From the NCBI GenBank assembly GCA_046293075.1, contig JBKBPL010000001.1:186001-250000 (forward strand): 64,000 nt of DNA, read 5' to 3'. Shown one piece after another: positions 1-9,050 of this stretch (the stretch's first letter is position 1; every line of letters begins with the position of its first letter). The DNA comes from Ga0077530 sp046293075. Its GTDB lineage: Bacteria; Pseudomonadota; Alphaproteobacteria; Rhizobiales; Hyphomicrobiaceae. The position numbers were made by a program, and so were the translations under genes. Below the pieces are notes generated by a model, which saw only the letters and a program-made list of their open reading frames with translations, did no database searches and was not told the DNA's origin.

Positions 1-1576
<1,576 letters not shown>

Positions 1577-2025
1577 GTCGCGGGCTCGCATCGATGGGGC
1601 GCGGCGGGCGCGCCGGAACAGTCTCTATCCAGTGGGCAAGAGCCTGCATAGAGCGCGCGGGCAACGACGCTGCGGTCAAGGCTCAAGTCACGAAGCTCGG
1701 GGCCGGCCGCCGGTCCGCGGCGCATACAAAGCCGCCACGCCCGCCAGTAGGCAGGTGCCCTGACACATGCCGCGCCGTGCTGAAAGGCCTCCCAGCCCTT
1801 CTTAGCGACGCGCCGAAAGGCTGTCCACCGGCCGTTCCGTGACCGATCAATTGCTTTGGCATCCGCTCGGTTGCCTGCTCGCGACAACCCGCCTGAAACC
1901 ACATCCGCGAGTTCCAGGCAACGAGATATCCCCGTTCAATTCTTCGGTCCCTACACTGACGGTAGGCATATGTTCCTACTAACAAAAACTAAATGACGTC
2001 GGTAGTCAACGGAGGCAGTCGGCGC
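1577..2025. other. Intergenic region upstream of alaS, nothing recognised
   Basis: About 450 bases between the divergent alaS and the DnaA-domain gene. Several short open frames exist but none has a recognisable product or a good ribosome-binding site. The part nearest 1900-1990 is less G+C-rich and probably holds the promoters for the two divergent genes. I see no tRNA, riboswitch or recA remnant. Confidence 0.5.
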
Positions 2026-2454
2026 ATGACCTCGGTCGCACTAAGAGAGGCATCCGACCCGATCCCCTATTCGGGCCGGCCTGCCGTCGGATCGCAAGCT
2101 GGAGCGGACGGATCGCTGGAGGCCAAGGTCCGGTCCGTCCATCAGGCGGTTGAAATGGTCTACCATATCGACAGGGAGCTCCTCCGACATCCGACCCGCG
2201 GGCGCTCGCGGGTCGCCTTCGCGCGGCAGGTGGCCATGTACCTCGCCCATGTGACGTTCGGCTTGACGCTCACCACCGTCGGCCGGGCATTCGGGCGGGA
2301 TCGCACGACGGTGGCGCACGCCTGCGCGCTCGTCGAGGACGCCCGGGATGATCCTGAGTTCGACCATACGCTGGAGCTGCTCGAAGCCATCGCCAGGCGC
2401 CTTGCCTCGATTGACGCCGCTCTCCCTGGTCTGCCTGTGGAGCGAAATCCGTGA
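2026..2454 (+). CDS. DnaA domain IV-like helix-turn-helix protein
   Basis: A 142-residue protein whose centre matches the C-terminal DNA-binding domain of DnaA: helices containing RSRVAFARQVAMYL, then the signature region TTVGRAFGRDRTTVAHAC. It lacks the AAA+ ATPase domain and so cannot be an initiator; it is a stand-alone DnaA-box-type binder, a family known in Rhizobiales and likely regulatory. The ATG at 2026 is preferred over one at 1993 because GGAGG (2011-2015) sits ten bases before it. Its stop overlaps the GTG of the DUF6456 gene, so the two are probably translationally coupled. Target sites are unknown. Confidence 0.85.
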   Translation: MTSVALREASDPIPYSGRPAVGSQAGADGSLEAKVRSVHQAVEMVYHIDRELLRHPTRGRSRVAFARQVAMYLAHVTFGLTLTTVGRAFGRDRTTVAHACALVEDARDDPEFDHTLELLEAIARRLASIDAALPGLPVERNP

Positions 2455-3419
2455 CCGACGCCGTCAGATTGCCGCTGGCGGAGGCGCCCGCGGATGAATG
2501 GCTCCGTCAGCAGTGCCTGCCGCTCCTGTCGGCACTGGTCCGGCCGGGTGCGGTGCTGATGGCGCCCGGCAGTGCCGAGGGCCCGGTGGCGGCGGTCGTT
2601 TCGAGCCGCGCGCGCGATGCCGCGCCGTACTGCGCCTTTGCGATCGCAGATGTTGAAGCCGCCGAAGCGTGCGGCTGGATCAAAGCGGCGCGCGATGGCC
2701 GGGGATGGAAGATCACCCGTGCCGGCGCTGCCATCGTGCGTGCTGCGCGCGCGTCGGATACTGCCGCCCGTGCCGCAGCATCGATTTCCGATGGCCGGCG
2801 CGCGCCCGCGCCTGTCGTCCGACGCCCGGCCGAGCGACCGCGCGACAGCCGTCCTGCGGCTGCGCGTGAGGCTGGCGGCTCGCTCGCGTGGCTTCACAGC
2901 CGGCGCGACAAGGACGGTCAGCCGCTCATCAGCGCCGAGCAGCTTGCGGCGGGAGAGCGCCTTGCGAGCGACCTCTGGCGTGCCCGCATGACGCCGCGCG
3001 TGACCTCGGTGTGGACGGGCGTCCCGGGCGATGCTGGCGCGCGCCGTGCGGCACCGGGCGCGGGCGTCGATATCGCCGATAGCGTGATCGCCGCAAAAGT
3101 GCGCGTCGAGCGGGCACTCAAAGCCGTCGGCCCTGAATTTGCTGGGCCGCTGATCGACGTGTGCGGCCACATGCTCGGGCTCGATGATATCGAGCGCAGC
3201 AATGGTCTGCCCACGCGCTCCGGCAAGATTGTATTGAGGACGGCGCTGACCCGCCTCGCCCGCCACTACGGCCTTCTGCCGCCCGAGCACGGCGAGGCCG
3301 AAATCGTGCGCCGCATTTCCGGCTGGATGGCGGAGGACGCCGCCGTGACCCTCGATGTGTGGCGGGAAAAAGCGCCAGCGCAGACGCCGGCTCCCCTTTC
3401 TCGCCGCCCGCGGCGATGA
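2451..3419 (+). CDS. DUF6456 domain-containing protein
   Basis: A 322-residue protein starting with GTG that overlaps the preceding stop by four bases. The second half carries the region LAWLHSRRDKDG, then GERLASDLWRARMTPRVT and the segment around LIDVCGHMLGLDDIE, which I recognise as DUF6456, an alphaproteobacterial domain usually paired with the DnaA-domain-IV protein encoded just upstream. The N-terminal 150 residues are alanine- and arginine-rich and contain a winged-helix-like stretch (WIKAARDGRGWKITRAGA). Role unknown; conserved pairing suggests a DNA-binding regulatory partner. It ends five bases from the convergent flavin reductase gene. Confidence 0.8.
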   Translation: MTDAVRLPLAEAPADEWLRQQCLPLLSALVRPGAVLMAPGSAEGPVAAVVSSRARDAAPYCAFAIADVEAAEACGWIKAARDGRGWKITRAGAAIVRAARASDTAARAAASISDGRRAPAPVVRRPAERPRDSRPAAAREAGGSLAWLHSRRDKDGQPLISAEQLAAGERLASDLWRARMTPRVTSVWTGVPGDAGARRAAPGAGVDIADSVIAAKVRVERALKAVGPEFAGPLIDVCGHMLGLDDIERSNGLPTRSGKIVLRTALTRLARHYGLLPPEHGEAEIVRRISGWMAEDAAVTLDVWREKAPAQTPAPLSRRPRR

Positions 3420-3424
3420 GCGCT

Positions 3425-3907
3425 CTACCTCGCCTTCAAGTCCCAGAAATCCCCACGGAAGTAGAGCAGCGGCTCGGCATCCTCCCGGAAGCGGCAATCA
3501 CGCACGCGGCCGATGAAGATCGTGTGCGTATCGAAGGTGTGCTCCTGCGCGACCTCGCAGTCGAGGTTGGCGATGGCCCCCTTGAGCGTCGGCGCGCCGG
3601 TCGCGAGCGTGTCCCAGGTCTCGGGGTCGAAACGCGCCTCCCCCTCCAGCCTTTTGGAGGAGAAGCGCCGCGCCAGCTCGTTCTGGTCGCGCGCCAGCAG
3701 GTTGATGGAGAAGCACTTCGCCGTGTGGATCGGGGCGTGCGCGCTGGCGTTGCGGTTGACGCAGGCGAGCACCATTGGTGGGCTGTCGGTGAGCGAGCAG
3801 ACGGCCGTCGCCGTCAGGCCGGTCCGATGGCCGGGCCTGCCGACAGCGATGATCGTAACCGCGCCGGCCTGATGGCGCATCACGTTCCTGTATCGCTCCG
3901 AATCCAT
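3425..3907 (-). CDS. Flavin reductase of a two-component monooxygenase
   Basis: A 160-residue protein of the FMN-binding split-barrel flavin reductase family (HpaC/NtaB/EmoB type). Visible hallmarks are the N-terminal YRNVMRHQAGAVTIIA, TGLTATAVCSLTDSPPMVLACVN (flavin-binding loop) and the C-terminal EPLLYFRGDFWDL. Such enzymes use NAD(P)H to reduce free FMN or FAD and pass it to a partner oxygenase. It lies 104 bases downstream of, and in the same direction as, the LLM-class monooxygenase at 4012-5376, its obvious partner. Length is normal for the family. Confidence 0.9.
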   Translation of the reverse strand: MDSERYRNVMRHQAGAVTIIAVGRPGHRTGLTATAVCSLTDSPPMVLACVNRNASAHAPIHTAKCFSINLLARDQNELARRFSSKRLEGEARFDPETWDTLATGAPTLKGAIANLDCEVAQEHTFDTHTIFIGRVRDCRFREDAEPLLYFRGDFWDLKAR

Positions 3908-4011
3908 GACTTTCCTCGTGGCCCGTTCACGCTGCGGGCGCCATCAACAGCGTAGCGGAGCGCATCGGTGATGCAAGCCGTGCAGGGGCATCGGTGGCCT
4001 GCGAGGGCAGC

Positions 4012-5376
4012 TCAGCTCCTCCGTTTCCAGTCGCCGATCTCGGCCCGTGGGAGCCCCAGGTTGTCCCGCAGTGTCGGCCCCTTGTAGTCCTTCTGGTGGA
4101 GGCCGCGACGCTGCAGCTCCGGCACGACCATGCGCACGAAGTCCTCGTAGCCGCCTGGAAGGTGGGTCGCTGCAAGCACGAAGCCATCGCACGCCCGCCC
4201 CGTGAACCATTCTTCGAGACCGTCCGCGACCTCCTTCGCCGTGCCGATGAAGCGTGGGAACTCGCGCACGGTGCCGCGGTTCGAGAACTGGACGAAGTCG
4301 CGCACGGTCGGGTTCTTCTTGCCGGAGAGGCTGACGACCCGATCGAGAATGGCGCGCAAGCCCGATATGCGCTTGAGCTCATCGTCATTGAACGCTTCAT
4401 CCATGCCCTTGGAATAGAAGTCGAAGTTGAGGGCCTCAGAGAGCAGCGCCAGTCCGTCCACGGGCTTTGCCAGCTTGTCGATGACGGCCATCTTGTCCTC
4501 AGCCATGGCTTTGGTCTCACCGATCACGGCGTAGATCGCCGGTGCGACGCCCACGGCATCGGGATTGCGCCCACTCTTCACCACGAGATCCTTGAAGGCG
4601 GCGTAGTTCTGCTTGCCGATGTCGATGTTCGGATAGACGCAGAAGACGAGTTCGCCCCAGCGCGCCGAAAACACCTGCCCGCGCCCGGACTGCCCCGCCT
4701 GGATGACCACCGGCCGGCCCTGCTGGCTGCGCGGCACGGGCAGGGGTCCTTTCGAGCGGAACCAGCGGCCCTTGTGGTCGAGGCGGTGGACTTTGTCGGG
4801 ATGGGCGAAGAGGCCGGTCTCCTTGTCGATGACGATCGCATCGTCCTCCCAGGAGTCCCAGTGCCCGAGGACGACCTCCATGAACTCGTCCGCCTTGTCG
4901 TAGCGCAGGTCGTGCTCGGGGTGCTCCGACAGCGAGAAGTTCATGGCCTCGGAGTCGTTGAGTGAAGTCACGACGTTCCAGGCGCTGCGCCCGCCCGTCA
5001 TCAGGTCGAGCGTGCCAAACACGCGGGCGACGTGGAAGGGCTCGTAGTACGTCGTCGAATAGGTTGAGCCGAGGCCGAGGCGCGTTGTCGCCGTGCTCAT
5101 GATGGCGAGGATCGTGGTCGGGTCCATCTTCACGACGCGCACGCCGTGGGCGACGGCCTCGCGGTGGTCGCTGCCGAGGATGTCCGGCATGGCAAGCCGG
5201 TCATCGAAGAAGCCAAGGTGGAATTTGCCGTACTCGAGAGTTCGGGCAATCCGCATGAAGTATTCCGGGCCGAGGAAATCGGTTGCCGAATGCGGATGGC
5301 GCCAGGAGCCGACATAATTCGAGCAGTTCTGAGCCTGCAGGAATCCGATCAGGATCATTTCGCGCGGTTTAGGCAT
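4012..5376 (-). CDS. FMNH2-dependent monooxygenase, NtaA/SnaA/DszA/DmoA family
   Basis: A 454-residue class of bacterial-luciferase-like TIM-barrel monooxygenase. Family residues seen include ARTLEYGKFHLGFFDDRLA, TYYEPFHVARVFGTLDLMTG, GRSAWNVVTSLNDSEAMNF, EHDLRYDKADEFMEVV and the C-terminal GGYEDFVRMVVPELQRRG. The pattern of the middle part (WNVVTSLND, HDLRYDKADEF, VDHHG-like RLDHKGRW) is closer to DszA/SnaA than to NtaA as I remember these families. Members act on nitrilotriacetate, EDTA, dibenzothiophene sulfone, pristinamycin or dimethyl sulfide, so the substrate cannot be read from sequence. ATG 5376 is chosen for its GGGGAG site; the frame is open 93 bases further upstream. Reduced flavin would come from the reductase downstream. 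Confidence 0.9.
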   Translation of the reverse strand: MPKPREMILIGFLQAQNCSNYVGSWRHPHSATDFLGPEYFMRIARTLEYGKFHLGFFDDRLAMPDILGSDHREAVAHGVRVVKMDPTTILAIMSTATTRLGLGSTYSTTYYEPFHVARVFGTLDLMTGGRSAWNVVTSLNDSEAMNFSLSEHPEHDLRYDKADEFMEVVLGHWDSWEDDAIVIDKETGLFAHPDKVHRLDHKGRWFRSKGPLPVPRSQQGRPVVIQAGQSGRGQVFSARWGELVFCVYPNIDIGKQNYAAFKDLVVKSGRNPDAVGVAPAIYAVIGETKAMAEDKMAVIDKLAKPVDGLALLSEALNFDFYSKGMDEAFNDDELKRISGLRAILDRVVSLSGKKNPTVRDFVQFSNRGTVREFPRFIGTAKEVADGLEEWFTGRACDGFVLAATHLPGGYEDFVRMVVPELQRRGLHQKDYKGPTLRDNLGLPRAEIGDWKRRS

Positions 5377-5496
5377 GTTCACTCCCCGATGCTCGCTTTC
5401 TTCTTGGGCCTCAGATCCCGGGCCGCCGGGTGGCCGTGGCCTGCTGAGCGTCGATAGTACCCCGACCAACGGATGTCCAGCGCGGGCGCTTAGCGG

Positions 5497-6723
5497 CTAT
5501 CGCAAGAGTACTGCGACCGCTTCGAGGTGCGGCGCGTAGAGGAACTGGTCGATCGGTGTCAGCGCCTCGAGGCGGTAGCCGCCGTCGATCAGAATGCGGC
5601 AGTCGCGCGCCAGCGTCGCCGGGCTGCAAGAGACCATCACCACGCGCTTGACCTTGGATAGTGCGAGGCGCTCGCACTGGGCCCGCGCGCCGGCCCGCGG
5701 CGGATCGAGCACGACCGCGTCGAGATCCTTCATCTCGAGCGGCGAGAGCGGATCGCGAAAGAGATCGCGGGCGCGCGCAGTGAAGGGCTTCAGTCCCTGG
5801 TTCTTGCGCTGGGCCTCGTTGAGCGCAGCAATGGCATTCCGGTTGCCATCGAAGGCCAGCACGCGGGCTTTTCGTGCGATCGGCAGCGTCAGCGTGCCGA
5901 GCCCGCAGAAGAGATCCGCGACCTCGCGCGCCTTGCCGAGCGCCGCCGTGACCAGTTCGATCATCGTGCGCTCGGCTTCAGGTACAGCCTGGAGAAAGGC
6001 ACCGGGCGGCAGCGTCACGGCCATGCCGGCAAAGTGCAGCACCGGCGCCTGCCGCTCGATGACCGGCACGCCGCCGACCGATACGCGCGCCAACCGCGAT
6101 GCGGCAGCGATCTCGCCGATCCGCGCGCGTGCCATCGCGCTGAGCGTCTTCTCATGCCCCTCGACATCCACGTCGGCGCCGCTATCCGTCATCGTGATGG
6201 CGACGCGGACCGCTTCGCTGCGCGGCGCCACGACCTCCGCAAGCGCCGCGAGTGCCGCAAGCAGCACCACGATCCGGTCATCGAGCACCGGGCACGCCTC
6301 GATCGCAACGAAATCGTGCGAGCGCCGGCCATGATAGCCGATGCGCATCCTTCCGCTTTCGCGCCGGGCCGTGAACGTCGCGCGCCGCCGCGACCGCTCC
6401 GCCACCATGACGAGCGGCTGGATCTCGGCATCAACGCCGTGCTGCTTCAGCGCCCGCACCAGGAAATCGCGCTTCCAGGTCCGGTACATCTCGGCCGGCA
6501 TGTGCTGCGCGACACAGCCGCCGCACGCCCCGAAATGCCGGCATGGCGGCACGCGGCGCTCGGGATGTGGCGTGATCAGCTCCGGTGGGCGGCCCTCTGC
6601 GATCCGCCATCTCTCGCCCGGCAGCGCCAGCGGAATGAAGATGGGCTTGCCCGCCGCGGTCATGGCGGCGCCATCGCCCTCGGCGCCGAGCCCGGTAATG
6701 TCGACGATCTGCGACCTGCTCAT
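5497..6723 (-). CDS. TrmA/RlmD-family RNA m5U methyltransferase
   Basis: A 408-residue class I SAM-dependent RNA methyltransferase that makes 5-methyluridine, probably in 23S rRNA. Iron-sulfur ligands are seen in CRHFGACGGC near residue 60 with a fourth Cys in EACPVLD; the SAM motif is VADLFCGLGTLTLPIA; motif VVLDPPRAGA and the nucleophile region VMVSCSPATLARDC follow. A short N-terminal TRAM-like segment (VDITGLGAEGDGAA) is present. The start ATG overlaps the tlyA stop by four bases (ATGA), which indicates a coupled operon of two rRNA methyltransferases; a longer upstream frame is only read-through of tlyA in another phase. Confidence 0.92.
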   Translation of the reverse strand: MSRSQIVDITGLGAEGDGAAMTAAGKPIFIPLALPGERWRIAEGRPPELITPHPERRVPPCRHFGACGGCVAQHMPAEMYRTWKRDFLVRALKQHGVDAEIQPLVMVAERSRRRATFTARRESGRMRIGYHGRRSHDFVAIEACPVLDDRIVVLLAALAALAEVVAPRSEAVRVAITMTDSGADVDVEGHEKTLSAMARARIGEIAAASRLARVSVGGVPVIERQAPVLHFAGMAVTLPPGAFLQAVPEAERTMIELVTAALGKAREVADLFCGLGTLTLPIARKARVLAFDGNRNAIAALNEAQRKNQGLKPFTARARDLFRDPLSPLEMKDLDAVVLDPPRAGARAQCERLALSKVKRVVMVSCSPATLARDCRILIDGGYRLEALTPIDQFLYAPHLEAVAVLLR

Positions 6724-7472
6724 GACCGCACTGCCGCCAGCAGGAACTCGACATTGCCGGAGCCACCTTCGATCGGCGATGTCATATGCCCGAGCACCGT
6801 CCACGCCGGCTGCGCCGCGAGCCAGTCGCGCACGTCGGCCAGCGCCTGCGTGCGCACTGCCGGGTCGCGGACGATGCCGCCCTTGCCGACCCCTGCGCGG
6901 CCCACTTCGAACTGCGGCTTCACGAGCGCAACCAGCCAGCAGCCGGGTGCGGCAAGCGCCAGCGCGGCCGGCAGCGCCTTCCTCAAGGAGATGAAGCTCA
7001 GATCCGCGACGATCGCGCCAACCGGCTCCGGCACCAACGTCCGATTGAGCGCCCGCGCATCGCATTCTTCAAGTGCCACGACGCGGGGATCCTCGGCCAG
7101 CGACGGATGGAGCTGGCGTTTGCCGACGTCCACCGCGTAGACGCGCGCCGCCCCGCGTTCGAGAAGCACCTGCGTGAAGCCGCCCGTCGATGCGCCGGCA
7201 TCGAGCGCAACGCGCCCGGCGGGGTCGAGCCCGAAGTGATCCAGCGCCGCCGCGAGCTTCACCGCCCCGCGCGAGACCTGCGCCGCTGCCTCCGCGTCCA
7301 CCGTAATCGACTGCCCATCGCGCACAACCGTGGCCGGCCTGCGCACAACCTCCCCGTCGATCCGTACTTCACCGCGCGCGATGAGATCGCGCGCCTTCGC
7401 CCGCGTCGCGACAAGGCCGCGCGCAACAAGCGCAAGGTCCAGGCGCTGCGTGTGGACATCCGGTTTCGACAT
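6720..7472 (-). CDS. tlyA: TlyA-family rRNA 2'-O-methyltransferase
   Basis: A 250-residue protein with an N-terminal S4 RNA-binding domain (RLDLALVARGLVATRAKARDLIARGEV) followed by an FtsJ-like SAM-binding fold (VALDAGASTGGFTQVLLERGA) and the conserved LVKPQFEVGR segment. The family methylates ribosomal RNA 2'-hydroxyls (TlyA: 16S C1409 and 23S C1920 in mycobacteria) and is sometimes annotated as haemolysin. ATG 7472 is chosen; a TTG at 7508 would add twelve residues but has poorer family fit. In many Rhizobiales it follows dxs and xseB, which are not here. Confidence 0.93.
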   Translation of the reverse strand: MSKPDVHTQRLDLALVARGLVATRAKARDLIARGEVRIDGEVVRRPATVVRDGQSITVDAEAAAQVSRGAVKLAAALDHFGLDPAGRVALDAGASTGGFTQVLLERGAARVYAVDVGKRQLHPSLAEDPRVVALEECDARALNRTLVPEPVGAIVADLSFISLRKALPAALALAAPGCWLVALVKPQFEVGRAGVGKGGIVRDPAVRTQALADVRDWLAAQPAWTVLGHMTSPIEGGSGNVEFLLAAVRS

Positions 7473-7538
7473 GCGAGAACCGCTATTCGCTCGCGCGTGA
7501 AGTGTCAAAAGGTTGAGAGTGCCCCCCCGGGGCGTCTC

Positions 7539-9050
7539 CTATGGAGACCGCTCGCGGCCTTCGCGCGGGAAGTGCGTGTCGAACCAGGTCCTGAGATCGG
7601 CGAGCGCAGGATGGCAAAGGTTGCGCTCCAGATAGCGCCACGTGCGGGGTAGGTGCGCGAGATAGGCAAACTTGCCGTCGCGATGCGCGAGGCGCGTAAA
7701 GATGCCGAGCACCTTGTTGTTCCGCTGTGCGCCCAGCACCGCATAGGCCATGTCGAAGGCGGCGGCGTCGAATTCCGGCTCGCGGCGCGCAACCTCCTCC
7801 CGGTAGTACTGCAGCAGCTCGCGCTCGAGAGCTTCGGGCACGTCGAGGCGCGCGTCCTGAAGCAGCGACACGACATCATAGGCCCAGGGCCCGCGCATGG
7901 CATCCTGGAAATCGAGCACGCCGACGCGGCCATCGCCGAGCCACATGAGATTGGGAGAGTGATAGTCGCGCAGCACCCAGCCGAGCGGCTGCACCTCCAG
8001 CCAGTCGATCTGTGCGTTCCAAAGGCGGAGAAACTCGGCCTTTACCTCTGCGGGTGCTGGCGCGCCTTTCACCGCCGGCCAGTACCAGTCCGTGAGCAGC
8101 TCGATTTCGATCGTCAGGACCGTGCGGTCATAGCGATGGAGGGTGTGATCCGTTGAGCTGCCAGGCACTGGCAGCCGCTCCGGCGGCGGGTGCGCCCTGA
8201 GCGCGATCAGGCCATCGACGGCGGCCGACCACAGCACGGGCTGGTCCATGCCGCGTTCTAGGGCGCGGCCAAAGGTGAGATCGCCGAGATCGTCGATCAG
8301 CAGCAGGCCGCGGTCATGGTCGAAGGCGCGGATGCCCGGCACGATCAGGCCGCGCGCGGCCAATGCCTCGGCAACGGCGTGGAATGCGGTCACGTCCTCG
8401 GCGAGATGGGCGATGCGGCTATAGGGGAGGCCATTGCGGATCGGCGGCCCGTCGGGCTGCCGCGGGCTGTCCATGAGCACGAGCGATCCGCTCGCGCTGC
8501 AAACCCGCGCATAGGCGCGCGTCGAGGCATCGCCCTGCAGGTAGTGCAGTGTGCCGGACCGATCCGAAAGAAAGTCATCGATCTCGCGCAGGCGCTCGAG
8601 ACGCGCTACCCAAGGCGCCCCAGGCGTCAGGGTGACCGTCCGTGTTTCTGCAGATGGCCCCGCATGCAACGCGACGTCGAGCCGATGGCCGTGCAGACGT
8701 CCTTCGGCCCGCTCGGGCCACTCGACGAGCGCAAGGCCGTCCGCGACGGCCTCGTCAAAGCCGATCTCGTCGATTTCATCAGGGTCAGCGAGCCGATAGA
8801 GATCGAAGTGTGCGACATGAATGCGCGGCGTCGCGTATGGCTGCACGAGCGTGAAGGTCGGGCTCGGCACTTCCGCCTCGGGGTCGCCGGTCAGCGCGCG
8901 AATGAGCGCGCGCGCGAATGTCGTCTTGCCAGCGCCGAGATCGCCCGAGAGCGTGATGAGGTCGCCGGCGCGCACTTTGAGCGCGATCAGCTCGGCAAGG
9001 CGAGCGAGCCGCGTTTCGTCGACGCCTTCGGCGACCCACGGGCGGCTCAT
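7539..9050 (-). CDS. Fusion of TsaE ATPase and AmgK-type sugar kinase/phosphotransferase
   Basis: A 503-residue two-domain protein. Residues about 1-150 are TsaE (YjeE), the ATPase of the threonylcarbamoyl-adenosine tRNA-37 modification complex: Walker A GDLGAGKTTFARAL, then SPTFTLVQPY and HFDLYRL. Residues about 165-500 form an aminoglycoside-phosphotransferase/choline-kinase fold with catalytic HRD-like VLRDYHSPNLMW and metal-binding VGVLDFQDAMRGPWAYDVVSL, matching AmgK, the anomeric MurNAc/GlcNAc kinase of peptidoglycan recycling. The fusion is common in Rhizobiales. It overlaps divL by four bases. In rhizobial genomes I know, a MurU-like nucleotidyltransferase and addB-addA follow; here tlyA does. 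Confidence 0.92.
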   Translation of the reverse strand: MSRPWVAEGVDETRLARLAELIALKVRAGDLITLSGDLGAGKTTFARALIRALTGDPEAEVPSPTFTLVQPYATPRIHVAHFDLYRLADPDEIDEIGFDEAVADGLALVEWPERAEGRLHGHRLDVALHAGPSAETRTVTLTPGAPWVARLERLREIDDFLSDRSGTLHYLQGDASTRAYARVCSASGSLVLMDSPRQPDGPPIRNGLPYSRIAHLAEDVTAFHAVAEALAARGLIVPGIRAFDHDRGLLLIDDLGDLTFGRALERGMDQPVLWSAAVDGLIALRAHPPPERLPVPGSSTDHTLHRYDRTVLTIEIELLTDWYWPAVKGAPAPAEVKAEFLRLWNAQIDWLEVQPLGWVLRDYHSPNLMWLGDGRVGVLDFQDAMRGPWAYDVVSLLQDARLDVPEALERELLQYYREEVARREPEFDAAAFDMAYAVLGAQRNNKVLGIFTRLAHRDGKFAYLAHLPRTWRYLERNLCHPALADLRTWFDTHFPREGRERSP

